Shown piece after piece: positions 25,322 to 34,842 of a stretch of DNA of 51,908 nucleotides. Source of the stretch: Clostridia bacterium. Its GTDB lineage: Bacteria; Bacillota; Clostridia; Christensenellales; Aristaeellaceae. Every line of letters begins with the position of its first letter. Position 1 is the stretch's first letter. The position numbers and the translations under genes are program-made. The notes under the pieces are model-generated. The model worked only from the letters and a program-made list of their open reading frames with translations. It had not been told where the DNA came from and made no database searches. The DNA is taken from NCBI GenBank assembly GCA_017396845.1, contig JAFQKQ010000102.1:1-51908 (forward strand). The letters run 5' to 3'.

Positions 25322-26680
25322 ATGAAGAATACCAAGAAAATCTTAGCAATACTTTTGGCCTTTATCATTGTCGCAGTCGGCGCGACGCTCGGCGCAAAGT
25401 GGTACAATACGGCGAAGGAAAAGAAGCAGCTCCAGGAGGCGCAGGAGGCCTACGATAAGGATATGTCCACCGTCGTCGCAACGTATAAGGGCGGCGAAGT
25501 TACCAAGGGCGAAGTAGTTGCTGAATACGAGAATGAGGCGCTTTCCATGAGAATGTACATGGAGTATATGTACATGATGTTCTCCGGTCAGCAGGAGGCC
25601 TACGAGCTTACCGAGGAAGAAAAAATCGAAATCCGCAACGGCGTAATCGACAGGCGCGCAGCAGAAGAAGTTCTGAGGCTCAAGATGATTGAGTTAACCG
25701 GCAAGGATTTCACGGAAGAAGAGCTGAGCGCATTTGCCAGTGAAGCCAATGAAATGTACAATATGTATCTTGCGTACTATATGTCGATGGGCATGGATCA
25801 GCAGAGCGCGATGATGGGTCTTATGATTGACGGTATCGATGCAATCAACATCGAGCGTCAGGCGAGAAAAGCGGAAATTGAAAAGAGACTTACCGAGCAC
25901 GTAGGGAAGGACGCCTCCGTTACCGAAGAAGAAACGCATGAAGCGTTCCTGAAAACGCTTGAAGAGCAGAAGGCAGAGTTTACCGAGAATCCCGAAGCGA
26001 TTGAAGATCTCTATCAGTCCGAAAGCAATATTTACTACATGCCCGAAGGCTTTAAGTATGTAAAGCATATACTGATTATGCCCGAGGACGAAACGTTGCT
26101 TGCCAATATCTCCCAGAAGCAGCAGGCATTTGACAATCTTAAGGCGGAGCTTGAAACGCTGGAAGCGGAAGATGCCGAAGGAAATCAGGACGGGATCAAT
26201 CAAAAGAAGGAAGCTCTTGCCGTCGCTGAAAAGGAACTTTCCGATGCAAACGATGCGCTTCTTAACAGCGTAAAGGCCGACACCGACGGTATCTACCTCG
26301 CGCTTGAAAGCGGCGAAAGCTTTGACGCGCTCATCGAAACCCATTCTCAGGATACCGGCTCCTTTGCCGGAATTGTCAAAGAAAAGGGATATCTGGTATA
26401 CGACGAATCCACCAGATGGGATCCTGCGTTCCTGAAGGCTGTAAATACCCTTACCGAAGTCGGACAGGTTTCCGAGCCCGTAATCGGTATGTATGGCGTT
26501 CACATTCTCAAGTACGACAGCGCCGCGCTGATCGGTGAGATCGAGTATGAAAGCGTAAAGGACAAGGTATACGAAGAAACGCTTCAGTTAAAGAAAGAAA
26601 AGCTCTTCGACGAGAATTCCGAAATCTGGCTTGCCGAAGCCGAAATCGTATACGACTACGATAAGATGGTTCTTGAATAA
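25322..26680 (+). CDS. PrsA/SurA-like extracytoplasmic foldase with parvulin domain
   Basis: A 452-residue exported chaperone. A signal anchor (residues 6-27) without lipobox is followed by a SurA_N-like helical domain (about 45-235). A parvulin peptidyl-prolyl isomerase domain follows (VKHILI about 247-252, then SGESFDALIETHSQDTGSF and VGQVSEPVIGMYGVHILKY). About 65 residues of predicted coiled coil are inserted between the first strand and first helix of the parvulin fold (about 253-318). It should help exported proteins fold at the membrane surface. It stands alone with its own promoter and terminator. Confidence 0.88.
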   Translation: MKNTKKILAILLAFIIVAVGATLGAKWYNTAKEKKQLQEAQEAYDKDMSTVVATYKGGEVTKGEVVAEYENEALSMRMYMEYMYMMFSGQQEAYELTEEEKIEIRNGVIDRRAAEEVLRLKMIELTGKDFTEEELSAFASEANEMYNMYLAYYMSMGMDQQSAMMGLMIDGIDAINIERQARKAEIEKRLTEHVGKDASVTEEETHEAFLKTLEEQKAEFTENPEAIEDLYQSESNIYYMPEGFKYVKHILIMPEDETLLANISQKQQAFDNLKAELETLEAEDAEGNQDGINQKKEALAVAEKELSDANDALLNSVKADTDGIYLALESGESFDALIETHSQDTGSFAGIVKEKGYLVYDESTRWDPAFLKAVNTLTEVGQVSEPVIGMYGVHILKYDSAALIGEIEYESVKDKVYEETLQLKKEKLFDENSEIWLAEAEIVYDYDKMVLE

Positions 26681-26687
26681 ACTAAGC

Positions 26688-26724
26688 GCCCGGACAGTTT
26701 CAAGCGGATTGTCCGGGCATTTTT
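26688..26724 (+). terminator. Terminator of the foldase gene
   Basis: GCCCGGACA (26688-26696) pairs with TGTCCGGGC (26710-26718), followed by ATTTTT. Confidence 0.93.
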
Positions 26725-26754
26725 CTGCCTTTTGGGGCGTATGAATGTAAAAGT

Positions 26755-26798
26755 TTGATTCAAAGAAGGAATTGTATATGATTTGTGGTATATACCAC
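26755..26798 (+). promoter_or_regulatory. Candidate dnaG-rpoD promoter with a perfect palindrome at the start site
   Basis: TTGATT (26755-26760) and TATGAT (26777-26782) are 16 bases apart. Immediately downstream lies a perfect 14-bp palindrome, GTGGTATATACCAC (26785-26798), where transcription would begin. It looks like an operator for the dnaG-rpoD unit. A second possible promoter (TTGTGG, 16 bases, CATAAT) overlaps the palindrome. Confidence 0.5.
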
Positions 26799-26955
26799 GG
26801 GTAAGCATAATACATATCGAAAAGCGGTAATAAACGCCGAAATGGGTATGGCTAATGTGAAAATTGTCGAAATGTCGAATCTGTAGGCAGGAAAAACGGG
26901 TTCGAAATCGAATGTATATATGCATAGAATACTGTTGGATGGGCAAAGGTGAGAT

Positions 26956-28686
26956 ATGTCAGGATTTCTTCCCTCTGATTGGTTGGATGAATTGCGCGCT
27001 CGCGTCAGCATAGAGGATGTTGTCGGCGAAAGCGTGCAGCTCAGGCGGAAGGGCCGGTATCTGTGGGCCTGCTGCCCATTTCATAACGAAAAGACGCCGT
27101 CCTTTAAAGTGGATACCGACAGTCAGATGTTCTATTGCTTCGGTTGCCACAAGGGCGGCAATGTAATTACCTTCGTTATGGAAAATGACCGAATGGAATT
27201 TATGGAAGCGGTCGAAGCGCTGGCGGAGCGGGTTCATCTGAAAATTCCGGAAAAAACGGAATCTACGGCGACGGATGATTATAATCGCCAGATTCGCGAG
27301 AAAATATATGAAGCGAATCTGCACGCCGCGCACTTTTATCATAAAATGCTCTGGCAGCCGGAGGGTGCGCAGGCGCTCAAATACCTGTATTCAAGGGGAC
27401 TCAACGATTCAGATATCCGGCGGTTTGGTTTAGGCGCTGCGCCGAATTCAAGGGATGCGCTGTTTCAGTCGCTTTTGGATGCCGGTTTTTCGGAAGAGGT
27501 CATAGTATCTTCATGGCTCGGCGGCGTAAAAGACGGAAGAAAGTATGATATGTTCCGCGACAGAGCGATTTTTCCGATACTGAATCCGCAGGGACGCGTG
27601 CTCGGTTTCGGCGGAAGAGTGATGGGCGACGGAAATCCCAAATACCTGAATACTTCCGATACGCCGGTTTTTAATAAGAGAAACGGATTGTATGCGCTGA
27701 ATTTTGCAAAGCGTGAGCATGGGCTTAAAAGGTTGGTACTGGTGGAAGGGTATATGGATACAGTGGCTCTTTTGAAGCACGGTATCCCCGGCGCGGTAGC
27801 AACGCTTGGAACAGCGCTTACGGAGGAGCAGGCGCGGCTCATGAAAAGATACGCGCCCGAGGTATGGATCAGCTATGACGGCGATTCCGCCGGCCAGAAA
27901 GCAGCATTGCGGGCACTTGATATATTGGAAAACCAAAGCATACCTGCCCGGGTGATTGCTTATCCCGAAAAGCAGGATCCGGATGAATTCCTGAAGGCCA
28001 GAGGCGTTCAGGCGTGGAACGATTTAAGAAAGCTGAGCCCGGTGGAATATCGTTTGCTTCGCGCAAAGGACGGGCTTGATATATCCGTTCAGGAGGACAG
28101 AACCCAGTATACGCTGAGAGCCTGTGAGATTTTAAAGGGCGTTAAAACGCCGGTAGAGATGGAAAATCATTTAAGAAGGCTTACGCAGGAAACGGGTTAC
28201 TCCAGAGAAGTATTGATCCGTCAGATCGGCTCGGCTGAAAAGGTAAAGGATGAAAACGAACCCAAAAGACCAAGAAACGTGATACAGGAAACCAAACGAA
28301 GCGAGATTCAGCTTGCACAGATGCAGCTGATTGCGCTATTGGACCGGGATAAGATTCCCAAAGGCATGATAGAGGCGGAAGACTTTGATTCTACGCTCTA
28401 CAGGGACATGTTCAGGTATCTGTCAGAAGGCGTAAAACCCAGAGATTTTATTTCGGATCTTCCCGAAGAGCAGCTGCGCGAGGCGCTGGAGGCGCTGAAC
28501 TTTGAACCGCTGCCGGATGAACGGGAAAAGGCGATGGACTTGGCGGAGGAACTGCTTCACAGAATCCGTCAGATACGGATCAACCAAAAGATTACCATAC
28601 TGACGGCGCGGGCAAAGAACGCGCCGGACAGCGAAAGAAAAGAATTGAATCAACAGATACAGGCGTTGCTTATGAAACTTGATTAG
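26956..28686 (+). CDS. dnaG: DNA primase
   Basis: A 576-residue primase that makes RNA primers at the replication fork. The zinc-binding domain is at the N-terminus ([11 protein letters not shown] and [11 protein letters not shown]). The TOPRIM catalytic core follows ([14 protein letters not shown] near residue 262 and [12 protein letters not shown]). The C-terminal helicase-binding part is short but present. The start has an AAAGGTGAG site. The stop is TAG. It leads directly into rpoD, the classic macromolecular synthesis unit. Confidence 0.97.
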   Translation: MSGFLPSDWLDELRARVSIEDVVGESVQLRRKGRYLWACCPFHNEKTPSFKVDTDSQMFYCFGCHKGGNVITFVMENDRMEFMEAVEALAERVHLKIPEKTESTATDDYNRQIREKIYEANLHAAHFYHKMLWQPEGAQALKYLYSRGLNDSDIRRFGLGAAPNSRDALFQSLLDAGFSEEVIVSSWLGGVKDGRKYDMFRDRAIFPILNPQGRVLGFGGRVMGDGNPKYLNTSDTPVFNKRNGLYALNFAKREHGLKRLVLVEGYMDTVALLKHGIPGAVATLGTALTEEQARLMKRYAPEVWISYDGDSAGQKAALRALDILENQSIPARVIAYPEKQDPDEFLKARGVQAWNDLRKLSPVEYRLLRAKDGLDISVQEDRTQYTLRACEILKGVKTPVEMENHLRRLTQETGYSREVLIRQIGSAEKVKDENEPKRPRNVIQETKRSEIQLAQMQLIALLDRDKIPKGMIEAEDFDSTLYRDMFRYLSEGVKPRDFISDLPEEQLREALEALNFEPLPDEREKAMDLAEELLHRIRQIRINQKITILTARAKNAPDSERKELNQQIQALLMKLD

Positions 28687-28718
28687 CGTCCGATCGGTTG
28701 AAAGGAGAAGGCTCGCAA

Positions 28719-29807
28719 ATGAAGAACGAAAATATTGAACTTGTATCCAATCGCATCCGGGAGTTGATTGAGTCCGGTAAAGGTAAGGGCGCGCTCACTT
28801 ATAAAGAGATAGTGGACCAGTTTACGGACTGCGAGCTGAGCCCTGACGCGTTTGATAAAATTCTTGATACGCTGTCTGAGCTGAATATTGATGTTATCAA
28901 AGAAACGGCTGTGATCGATGCAGAGCCGATGAATAATGTGCAGGAAGAAGAGCTGGATCTTTCCGTACCCGAGGGAATTTCCATCGACGATCCCGTGCGC
29001 ATGTATTTAAAGGAAATCGGCAAGGTCCCGCTTCTGACGGCGGATGAAGAAATTGAGCTTGCCAAAAGAATGGAAGAGGGCGATGAAGACGCAAAGCATC
29101 GCCTGAGCGAAGCAAACCTTCGTCTGGTGGTATCCATCGCCAAGAGGTATGTGGGCCGCGGCATGTTGTTCCTGGATCTGATTCAGGAGGGTAATCTGGG
29201 TCTTATCAAGGCAGTTGACAAGTTCGATTACAGAAAGGGCTATAAGTTCTCCACGTATGCCACCTGGTGGATTCGCCAGGCGATTACGCGCGCGATTGCC
29301 GATCAGGCGCGCACCATCCGAATTCCCGTTCATATGGTGGAAACCATCAATAAGCTTATCCGCGTGTCCCGCCAGCTGCTTCAGGAATACGGACGCGAGC
29401 CGCTGCCTGAAGAAATTGCGGAAGAGATGGGCATATCGGAGGACAAGGTTCGCGAGATTATCAAAATTGCGCAGGAACCGGTTTCTCTGGAAACTCCGAT
29501 CGGCGAAGAAGAGGACAGCCATCTGGGTGATTTCCTGCCCGACGAGGATGCGCCAGCGCCCGCAGAGGCTGCAGCGTTTACCCTTTTGAAGGAACAGCTG
29601 ATGAGCGTGCTTTCCACGCTTACGCCCCGCGAGGAAATGGTTTTGAAGCTTCGCTTCGGCCTGGAAGACGGCAGGCAGAGAACGCTGGAAGAGGTTGGCA
29701 AGGAATTTAAGGTAACGAGAGAGAGAATCAGACAGATCGAAGCCAAGGCGCTCAGAAAGCTGCGCCATCCGAGCCGCTCCAGAAAGCTCAAGGATTCTCT
29801 GGACTAA
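28719..29807 (+). CDS. rpoD: Primary sigma factor (sigma-70/SigA)
   Basis: A 362-residue housekeeping sigma factor. The [11 protein letters not shown] region 1.2, the [14 protein letters not shown] to [14 protein letters not shown] region 2, region 3, and the region 4 helix-turn-helix ([23 protein letters not shown]) are all intact. The short region 1.1 is typical of Firmicutes. The start at 28719 follows AAAGGAGAAGG; a longer frame from 28698 begins at a weak TTG. The many TTGACA/TATAAT promoters in the window fit this sigma factor. Confidence 0.98.
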   Translation: MKNENIELVSNRIRELIESGKGKGALTYKEIVDQFTDCELSPDAFDKILDTLSELNIDVIKETAVIDAEPMNNVQEEELDLSVPEGISIDDPVRMYLKEIGKVPLLTADEEIELAKRMEEGDEDAKHRLSEANLRLVVSIAKRYVGRGMLFLDLIQEGNLGLIKAVDKFDYRKGYKFSTYATWWIRQAITRAIADQARTIRIPVHMVETINKLIRVSRQLLQEYGREPLPEEIAEEMGISEDKVREIIKIAQEPVSLETPIGEEEDSHLGDFLPDEDAPAPAEAAAFTLLKEQLMSVLSTLTPREEMVLKLRFGLEDGRQRTLEEVGKEFKVTRERIRQIEAKALRKLRHPSRSRKLKDSLD

Positions 29808-29875
29808 AATTTCAGTTTATTTGCGAGGTGCCGGCGCAATTGCGTTGGCATTTCGTTTTTACGGAGGTAAAGCGG

Positions 29876-30538
29876 GTGCTTACAGACGATAGACTTACGG
29901 AAATTATAAATATGCTTCCCGCATCCCGGGTGATTGCCGATATCGGTGCTGATCACGGCCGACTGGGCGCACAGCTATTATTGTCCGGAAAATGCGAAAA
30001 AGTATGGTTTTCGGATATTTCTGCGCCGTCGCTTGACAAGGCAAGAAGCCTGATCAAGAGGCTTGCGCTCAATGATAAGGCGGAATTTTTCGTTGGCGAC
30101 GGAGCGCTTGCGCTCCCTGAAGCGCCGGACGCAGCAGTGATTGCCGGAATGGGAGGAGTAACGATTGCTGAAATCATTGAAAATTCTAAGGGACGTCTCA
30201 GGGGCGCGGAATTGATCCTTCAGCCGAATGTGGGCTGCACGCATCTTAGAAAAAAGCTTTCGGAAAACGGCTGGGTGATCACGGATGAGCGGGCGGTAAG
30301 ATGCGCAAGAAGATGGTACGTGCTTTTAAAGGCAGAGGAAGGAAAGAGCGAATTAAGCTTCAAGGAACTTGTTGCGGGGCCGGTATTTTTAAGGAGAATG
30401 GATGAAAACTTCCGCGGATATGCGCTTTTCAGGCTGCGCGTAATTGAAAAGGCATTAAAGGGCGCATTAAAAAGCGAAAGCGCGGAAACAGAAGAAATGG
30501 CAAATGAACTTGATATTTGGAAGGAGGTCGCAAAATGA
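29876..30538 (+). CDS. trmK: tRNA (adenine(22)-N1)-methyltransferase TrmK
   Basis: A 220-residue SAM methyltransferase that modifies A22 in tRNAs. The family start (MLPASRVIADIGADHGRLG) carries the SAM-binding motif, and GMGGVTIAEII and LQPN follow. The start is GTG at 29876, 8 bases behind GGAGG; an upstream in-frame ATG (29828) lacks such a site. It overlaps the Nif3-family start by ATGA. Position after rpoD matches many Firmicutes. Confidence 0.93.
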   Translation: MLTDDRLTEIINMLPASRVIADIGADHGRLGAQLLLSGKCEKVWFSDISAPSLDKARSLIKRLALNDKAEFFVGDGALALPEAPDAAVIAGMGGVTIAEIIENSKGRLRGAELILQPNVGCTHLRKKLSENGWVITDERAVRCARRWYVLLKAEEGKSELSFKELVAGPVFLRRMDENFRGYALFRLRVIEKALKGALKSESAETEEMANELDIWKEVAK

Positions 30539-31308
30539 CGGCGAAGGTTAAGGATGTTTTTCATTGGGTGAACGATATTGCTCCCTTTGAAACCGCAGAA
30601 AAATGGGACAATTCCGGATTGTTGATGGGAAAAAAGGATAACGAAGTAACCAATATCATATGCGCCCTCGATGTAAACGAGCGGGTGATTGAAGAGGCTG
30701 AGAAGCTTAACGCCAATACGATCGTTTCGCATCATCCGATTATGTTTTCGGGAAGAAAGAATCTGAGAGAGGACGACGCGGAGGGAAGGCTTCTCTGCAG
30801 GCTCGTGCGCGGAGGGTATAACGTAATCAGCGCCCATACCAATTACGATAAGGCGCTCGGCGGCGTAAACGACTGCCTTGCACAAGCGCTTGGGATTGAT
30901 AACCCCGAAAAAATCGAAGGCGATGAAGAGGAAATCGTAAGAATCGGAAATATAGCGCCTGTAACGCTTGATGAGTTTTCTAAAAACGTGGAAAAGGCTT
31001 TGGGCGACGTTGTGCGCGTGTACGGAGACAGGAACAAAATGATTCGGCGCGTAGCGGTTTGCGGAGGTTCGGGCGGCGAGTATGCATATATGGCGCTCAG
31101 AGCCGGTGCAGACGCCTATGTGACGGGCGAGATGCGGTATCACGATTCGATTGATCTCTCGTGGGAAGGGCTTTCAACACTTCATGCGGGACACGACGCC
31201 ACAGAAAGAATTGCAATAAAACCGCTGGCAAACGGTTTACAAAACCGCGCGGATGCGTTACAATATAATTTGAAAGTGTTTTTGGTAAGCATGGGGGTAG
31301 TAGAATGA
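30535..31308 (+). CDS. Nif3-like dinuclear metal protein
   Basis: A 257-residue protein of the Nif3/YqfO family, with metal-binding VSHHPIMF near the N-terminus and HAGHDATE near the C-terminus. It lacks the PII-like insert seen in longer YqfO proteins. The start at 30535 follows GGAGG by 7 bases. Its molecular role is still poorly defined; in Firmicutes it is regularly beside trmK. It overlaps the zinc-ribbon gene by 4 bases. Confidence 0.93.
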   Translation: MTAKVKDVFHWVNDIAPFETAEKWDNSGLLMGKKDNEVTNIICALDVNERVIEEAEKLNANTIVSHHPIMFSGRKNLREDDAEGRLLCRLVRGGYNVISAHTNYDKALGGVNDCLAQALGIDNPEKIEGDEEEIVRIGNIAPVTLDEFSKNVEKALGDVVRVYGDRNKMIRRVAVCGGSGGEYAYMALRAGADAYVTGEMRYHDSIDLSWEGLSTLHAGHDATERIAIKPLANGLQNRADALQYNLKVFLVSMGVVE

Positions 31309-32012
31309 ATTTGGATGCTCTTTGGAATTACATGCAGATTGATCTTAAGGCGGATAAGTTTGAAAGCGATATGCGCCAGTTTCCGAAAAGACAGCTTCTG
31401 CTTAAACACAGAAATTTTCTTAAGGATCAGCAGGCGAACATCGCCAAGATCGAAAGCGATGTAAGCAATATGAATACCCGCATGGAAGCGGTGAAGGAAG
31501 AGGTTATCAGGCTTACGGCGCTGCTTTCCGAGCAGAAGGCGCAGCTTGAAAAGAATCCTCCGAAGACCCTTGAAGAAGTTCAGGAAAAGAGCGCGGCTGT
31601 TAGCAAGGTGCTTGAAGCGCTTACGCATTTTGAGCAGGAGCTTCAGAAAATGCGCAAGGACGCCGATATGCGCGATCGCCAGCAGAAGGATATCCGGGTG
31701 CGCGCCGCAAAGGCGAAGGCGGAGTTCGATCAGGTGAAGATCGAATACGACCGCGAGTTTGCCCGCGATACGATTGAGCTTAAGGAGCTTCGCGCGAAGG
31801 TGGAAAAGGAAGGCGCAAAAATCGACGAGGCTGATCTTGAAAGATATAAGAAGATCAAGCAGCATGTGACGCCGCCGATGGCGCTTCTCATGGATTCACA
31901 GTGCAGCGGCTGCTTTATGTCTCTCCCGCTTGGCACATTAAGGGACGCCAAAGGAAGCGAACAGATCACCGTGTGCGACAACTGCGGAAGAATTTTGTAT
32001 CTGAAGGACTAA
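31305..32012 (+). CDS. Coiled-coil protein with C4 zinc ribbon
   Basis: A 235-residue protein with long coiled coils (about residues 20-180) and a C-terminal C4 zinc ribbon (CSGCFMSLP and CDNCGRILY). It matches the zinc-ribbon/CT398-like family often found next to Nif3 genes. These proteins are thought to bind nucleic acid or act as adaptors; the exact role is unknown. It is translationally coupled to the Nif3-family gene and lies directly upstream of the RNase P RNA. Confidence 0.88.
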   Translation: MNLDALWNYMQIDLKADKFESDMRQFPKRQLLLKHRNFLKDQQANIAKIESDVSNMNTRMEAVKEEVIRLTALLSEQKAQLEKNPPKTLEEVQEKSAAVSKVLEALTHFEQELQKMRKDADMRDRQQKDIRVRAAKAKAEFDQVKIEYDREFARDTIELKELRAKVEKEGAKIDEADLERYKKIKQHVTPPMALLMDSQCSGCFMSLPLGTLRDAKGSEQITVCDNCGRILYLKD

Positions 32013-32029
32013 AAGAATGCAATTTCCCA

Positions 32030-32058
32030 TTGCAAAACAGGGAAAGTAATGATATAAT
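32030..32058 (+). promoter_or_regulatory. Promoter of RNase P RNA
   Basis: TTGCAA (32030-32035) and TATAAT (32053-32058) are 17 bases apart. The predicted start near 32065 matches the start of the RNA's P1 helix. Confidence 0.88.
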
Positions 32059-32064
32059 TGTCTG

Positions 32065-32417
32065 GCTTATGAGGACGCCGGGCGGTCGCAGACGCTTTTT
32101 CGCGTTTGAGGAAAGTCCGAGCACCGTAGGGCAGGGTGCCGGTGAAATGCCGGCGGAGGCGACTCTAGGGAAAGTGCAACAGAGATATACCGCGAAACCG
32201 CGCCTTGGCGCGGCCGCAAGGATGGAAAGGTGAGGTAAGAGCTCACCAGCGGCCTGGCGACTCGTCCGCTATGTAAACCCCACCTGGTGCAAGATTGAAA
32301 GAAGCAAACGCGGCTGCCCGTCGCGCTTCTAAACATCGCTACAGCCCGCTGGCAACTTCGGGCGCAGATAGATGGCCGTCTAAGACAGAACTCGGCTTAC
32401 AGACGTCTCTCATAAGC
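32065..32417 (+). ncRNA. rnpB: RNase P RNA
   Basis: The catalytic RNA that trims tRNA 5' leaders. Conserved core segments are visible in order: GAGGAAAGTCCGAGC, ACAGAGATATACCGC, the GGATGGAAAGGTGAGGTAAG to AGCTCACC stem, AGATAGATGGCCGTC, and ACAGAACTCGGCTTACAG at the end. The ends were set by the perfect P1 pairing GCTTATGAG (32065-32073) with CTCATAAGC (32409-32417). The length of 353 bases and the layout look like the ancestral A-type rather than the Bacillus B-type. Confidence 0.96.
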
Positions 32418-32423
32418 ATAATA

Positions 32424-32468
32424 CATAAACAGGCGGTATCGGCATACGCTGAGTACCGCCTGTTTATG
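32424..32468 (+). terminator. Hairpin after RNase P RNA
   Basis: A perfect 15-bp stem (CATAAACAGGCGGTA at 32424-32438, TACCGCCTGTTTATG at 32454-32468) starts 7 bases after the RNA. No T-run follows, so it may be a processing or stability element as well as a terminator. Confidence 0.7.
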
Positions 32469-32485
32469 CAAATAAAGATACTAAA

Positions 32486-32524
32486 AGGGGATGCGGCAGA
32501 ACAAAATTTTCTGGCGCATCCCCT
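32486..32524. terminator. Hairpin between rnpB and the convergent lipoprotein gene
   Basis: AGGGGATGCG (32486-32495) pairs with CGCATCCCCT (32515-32524). On the minus strand it is followed by TTTTAG, fitting a terminator for the lipoprotein gene. Confidence 0.7.
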
Positions 32525-32563
32525 AAATTATTTCTGCTGAAGTTGCTGTTTTAGGAAACATCA

Positions 32564-33217
32564 TCAGGATGCGCGGTTTACATTCTCAAGAATCTTCTGA
32601 GCAATTACGAGCATGCCTTCGAATCTGTCCGCCGGTCCCGAGAAGTTCATGGCATAGATTCTGCGGTTATAGGTGGACATTACAACAAACCCCTGCATCG
32701 GAACGCCGTATTCATCAGTGTATGTGTAGTCGGACATAAAGCCCTTAAAGCGGACGAATGTAACGTCTCTTGAAATCTCGCCGTTCGTTTCGAAATTATC
32801 GTGCGTATCTTTAAGAACCGACAGGAACTCTCTCAGTTCTTCACGCATGTCTCCGCTGTCCGGCTCCTTAGTTTTTTTCTTGTTGCTGATGCTTACGCGG
32901 AAGCCGTTTTCTCCGGCGGGAACCGGCTCATAATAGATGACGAAGCGTTCGCCGCTGCCAGCTTCCTTCCAGTGGGTGGGCATCATGAAGTTGATGCCCT
33001 TGCTGGGCTCGCTCTTCCAGATCATGACGTAATCGCTTACATCAATCCGGGGGAAAGGCGTTGCGGTCGGCGCGGCTGTCGGAGTGGGCGTAGGACCAGC
33101 GTTTGCATTTACAGTCGGGGTCGGCGTAGGGCCTTCGGTTGTTTCATCATCGCCGGAGCAGGCCGAAAGGGTAAGCGCCAAAAGAAGCATCAGCAGTAAT
33201 ACGAGTATGCGTTTCAA
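32564..33217 (-). CDS. Unknown lipoprotein with Thr-Pro linker
   Basis: A 217-residue lipoprotein with a clear signal and lipobox (LTLSAC, lipidated Cys20), then a Pro/Thr-rich linker (TPTPT repeats, about residues 29-54). A globular domain of about 150 residues begins at YVMIWKSEP. The domain resembles small surface domains of the PsbP/DUF1795 type in its THWKEAGSGERF stretch, but this is not firm. The start is TTG, 7 bases after GGAGG. It lies 15 bases after murC on the same strand and may share its message. Confidence 0.75.
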   Translation of the reverse strand: MKRILVLLLMLLLALTLSACSGDDETTEGPTPTPTVNANAGPTPTPTAAPTATPFPRIDVSDYVMIWKSEPSKGINFMMPTHWKEAGSGERFVIYYEPVPAGENGFRVSISNKKKTKEPDSGDMREELREFLSVLKDTHDNFETNGEISRDVTFVRFKGFMSDYTYTDEYGVPMQGFVVMSTYNRRIYAMNFSGPADRFEGMLVIAQKILENVNRAS

Positions 33218-33232
33218 TGTTATTCCTCCAAA

Positions 33233-34627
33233 TTACCGGTCGGTATCTCCGTGGATAAGAATCTGTTCGTTTAAAAGGTCAATGTCGCCGCAGCCGAGCG
33301 TTACAACCACATCTCCTTCGTTCCAGTGCTTCCTGAGGAAATCCTCCGCATCGTCAAAGGAAGGCGTGAGATATGCATCGATTCCCTTTTCGCGCATCGC
33401 TTCCACCAGCATCGATGAGTTGATATCGCCGGGATCCTTTTCGCGGGCGGCGCAGATATCGGTAACAAGCACCTTGTCGGCGTCGTCAAAGCAGCTGAGA
33501 AAGCCGTTAAAGAGGGCTTTGGTGCGGGAATAGGTATGCGGCTGAAGAACAGCCCAAAGCGTTTTGTGGGCCTGGAGGCGGGCGACCTTGAGCACGTTGT
33601 TCGTTTCGGCAGGATTGTGGGCATAATCTTGATATACGCGAACGCCGTCTGTTACGCTGGTAAGCTCAAAGCGCCTGTGCGCACCGGTAAATTCATTTAG
33701 CGCTTTTGAAAGAAGGCTCATCGGAAGCTCGAAAAGATTTGCGGCGGCGATCACCGCAAGTGCGTTTAATACGTTGTGCTCGCCGGGCACCTTCAGCTCT
33801 ACCTCGGTCAGAGGATGTCCGAAGAGGGTAGCAATGAAATTCGCGCAGCCGTTTTCGTCGTAGGAAATTTGTTCCGCGCGGATTTCATTATGCGGCTCAA
33901 TGCCGTAGGTGCGCGTTTTGCAATTGAGCTTGCCGAGCACGTTTCTTACGCGCTTATCGTCTCCGCAGCCGATCGTCCAGCCGTCTGTGGGAACGAGGGA
34001 AGCGAATTTATAGAACGCGTTTTCAATATCGTCGATATCCTTGTAGAAATCAAGATGATCCTCGTCGATATTCAAAATGACGGCGATGTTGGGGAAAAAG
34101 CGCAGGAAGCTTGCATTGAATTCACAGGCTTCGCAGATAAACGCTTCGCCGCTGCCAAGGCGGGTAGAGCCGCCCAGAAAATCGAGCTCGCCGCCGATAT
34201 GTACGGAAGGATCTTCGCCGCAGGTAACGAAGGCTTCCGCCATCATTGCAGTGGTCGTGGTTTTTCCGTGCGTTCCGGAAATTGCGATGGACTTCTCAAA
34301 GCGCCGCATAAGCTGCCCGATCAGGTCGCATCTTTCAATCTCGGGAATGCCCAATTCCGCCGCTCGTGCGCGTTCGGGATTCTCGCGGGAAATTGCTGCG
34401 CTGTATATGAGAAGGGACGCGCCTTCCACATTTTTTGCATCGTGGCCGATAAATACTTCAATGCCTTCCGACTGAAGCGCGTCTGTTTTATGGCTTTTTG
34501 TGCGGTCGGAACCGGCGACTTCGTATCCCAGCCATTTCATCATGCGGGCAAGTCCGCTCATTGAGCAGCCGCCGACGCCGACAAAGAATACGCGCTTTCC
34601 GACAAAGGAGTTTATGGAGGCGTTCAT
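33233..34627 (-). CDS. murC: UDP-N-acetylmuramate-L-alanine ligase
   Basis: A 464-residue Mur ligase adding the first amino acid of the peptidoglycan stem. The N-terminal FVGVGGCSMSGLARMMKW, the ATP loop SGTHGKTTTTAM, the central CEFNASFLRF and NIDEDHLDFY, and the C-terminal YAHNPAE are all present. The start at 34627 has AAGGAG 8 bases ahead. A longer frame to 34684 runs into the promoter. Confidence 0.97.
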   Translation of the reverse strand: MNASINSFVGKRVFFVGVGGCSMSGLARMMKWLGYEVAGSDRTKSHKTDALQSEGIEVFIGHDAKNVEGASLLIYSAAISRENPERARAAELGIPEIERCDLIGQLMRRFEKSIAISGTHGKTTTTAMMAEAFVTCGEDPSVHIGGELDFLGGSTRLGSGEAFICEACEFNASFLRFFPNIAVILNIDEDHLDFYKDIDDIENAFYKFASLVPTDGWTIGCGDDKRVRNVLGKLNCKTRTYGIEPHNEIRAEQISYDENGCANFIATLFGHPLTEVELKVPGEHNVLNALAVIAAANLFELPMSLLSKALNEFTGAHRRFELTSVTDGVRVYQDYAHNPAETNNVLKVARLQAHKTLWAVLQPHTYSRTKALFNGFLSCFDDADKVLVTDICAAREKDPGDINSSMLVEAMREKGIDAYLTPSFDDAEDFLRKHWNEGDVVVTLGCGDIDLLNEQILIHGDTDR

Positions 34628-34655
34628 TAATATCGCTCCTTTCAATACTCCTATC

Positions 34656-34684
34656 ATTATACGCCAAAATGACGAGAAGGGCAA
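34656..34684 (-). promoter_or_regulatory. Promoter of murC
   Basis: On the minus strand, TTGCCC (34684-34679) and TATAAT (34661-34656) are 17 bases apart, upstream of the start at 34627. Confidence 0.75.
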
Positions 34685-34814
34685 CTGAAATTGTGAAAAG
34701 CAAACGCCGATAGGGCAGTTTATATCGGTTAAAAGTTGGTTTTGAAATGGATAATCTTGCGTTTCATGGGGGAGAAATCAACAAACACGGATTATAATAT
34801 AAGATAATTAGAAA

Positions 34815-34827
34815 AATGTTCGGATTT
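34815..34827 (+). promoter_or_regulatory. PurBox-like operator upstream of purR
   Basis: AATGTTCGGATTT fully matches the reverse of the PurBox consensus known from Bacillus (AWWWCCGAACWWT). It lies 15 bases before the purR start and downstream of a TATAAT (34793-34798). The usual second box on the opposite strand was not found. Confidence 0.6.
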
Positions 34828-34842
34828 CAGCGGGGGATTCAT

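Noticed and set aside
33061-33130. Short GC-rich tandem repeat as a mobile or CRISPR-like element.
   Set aside because: It encodes the Thr-Pro linker of the lipoprotein and is explained by that.
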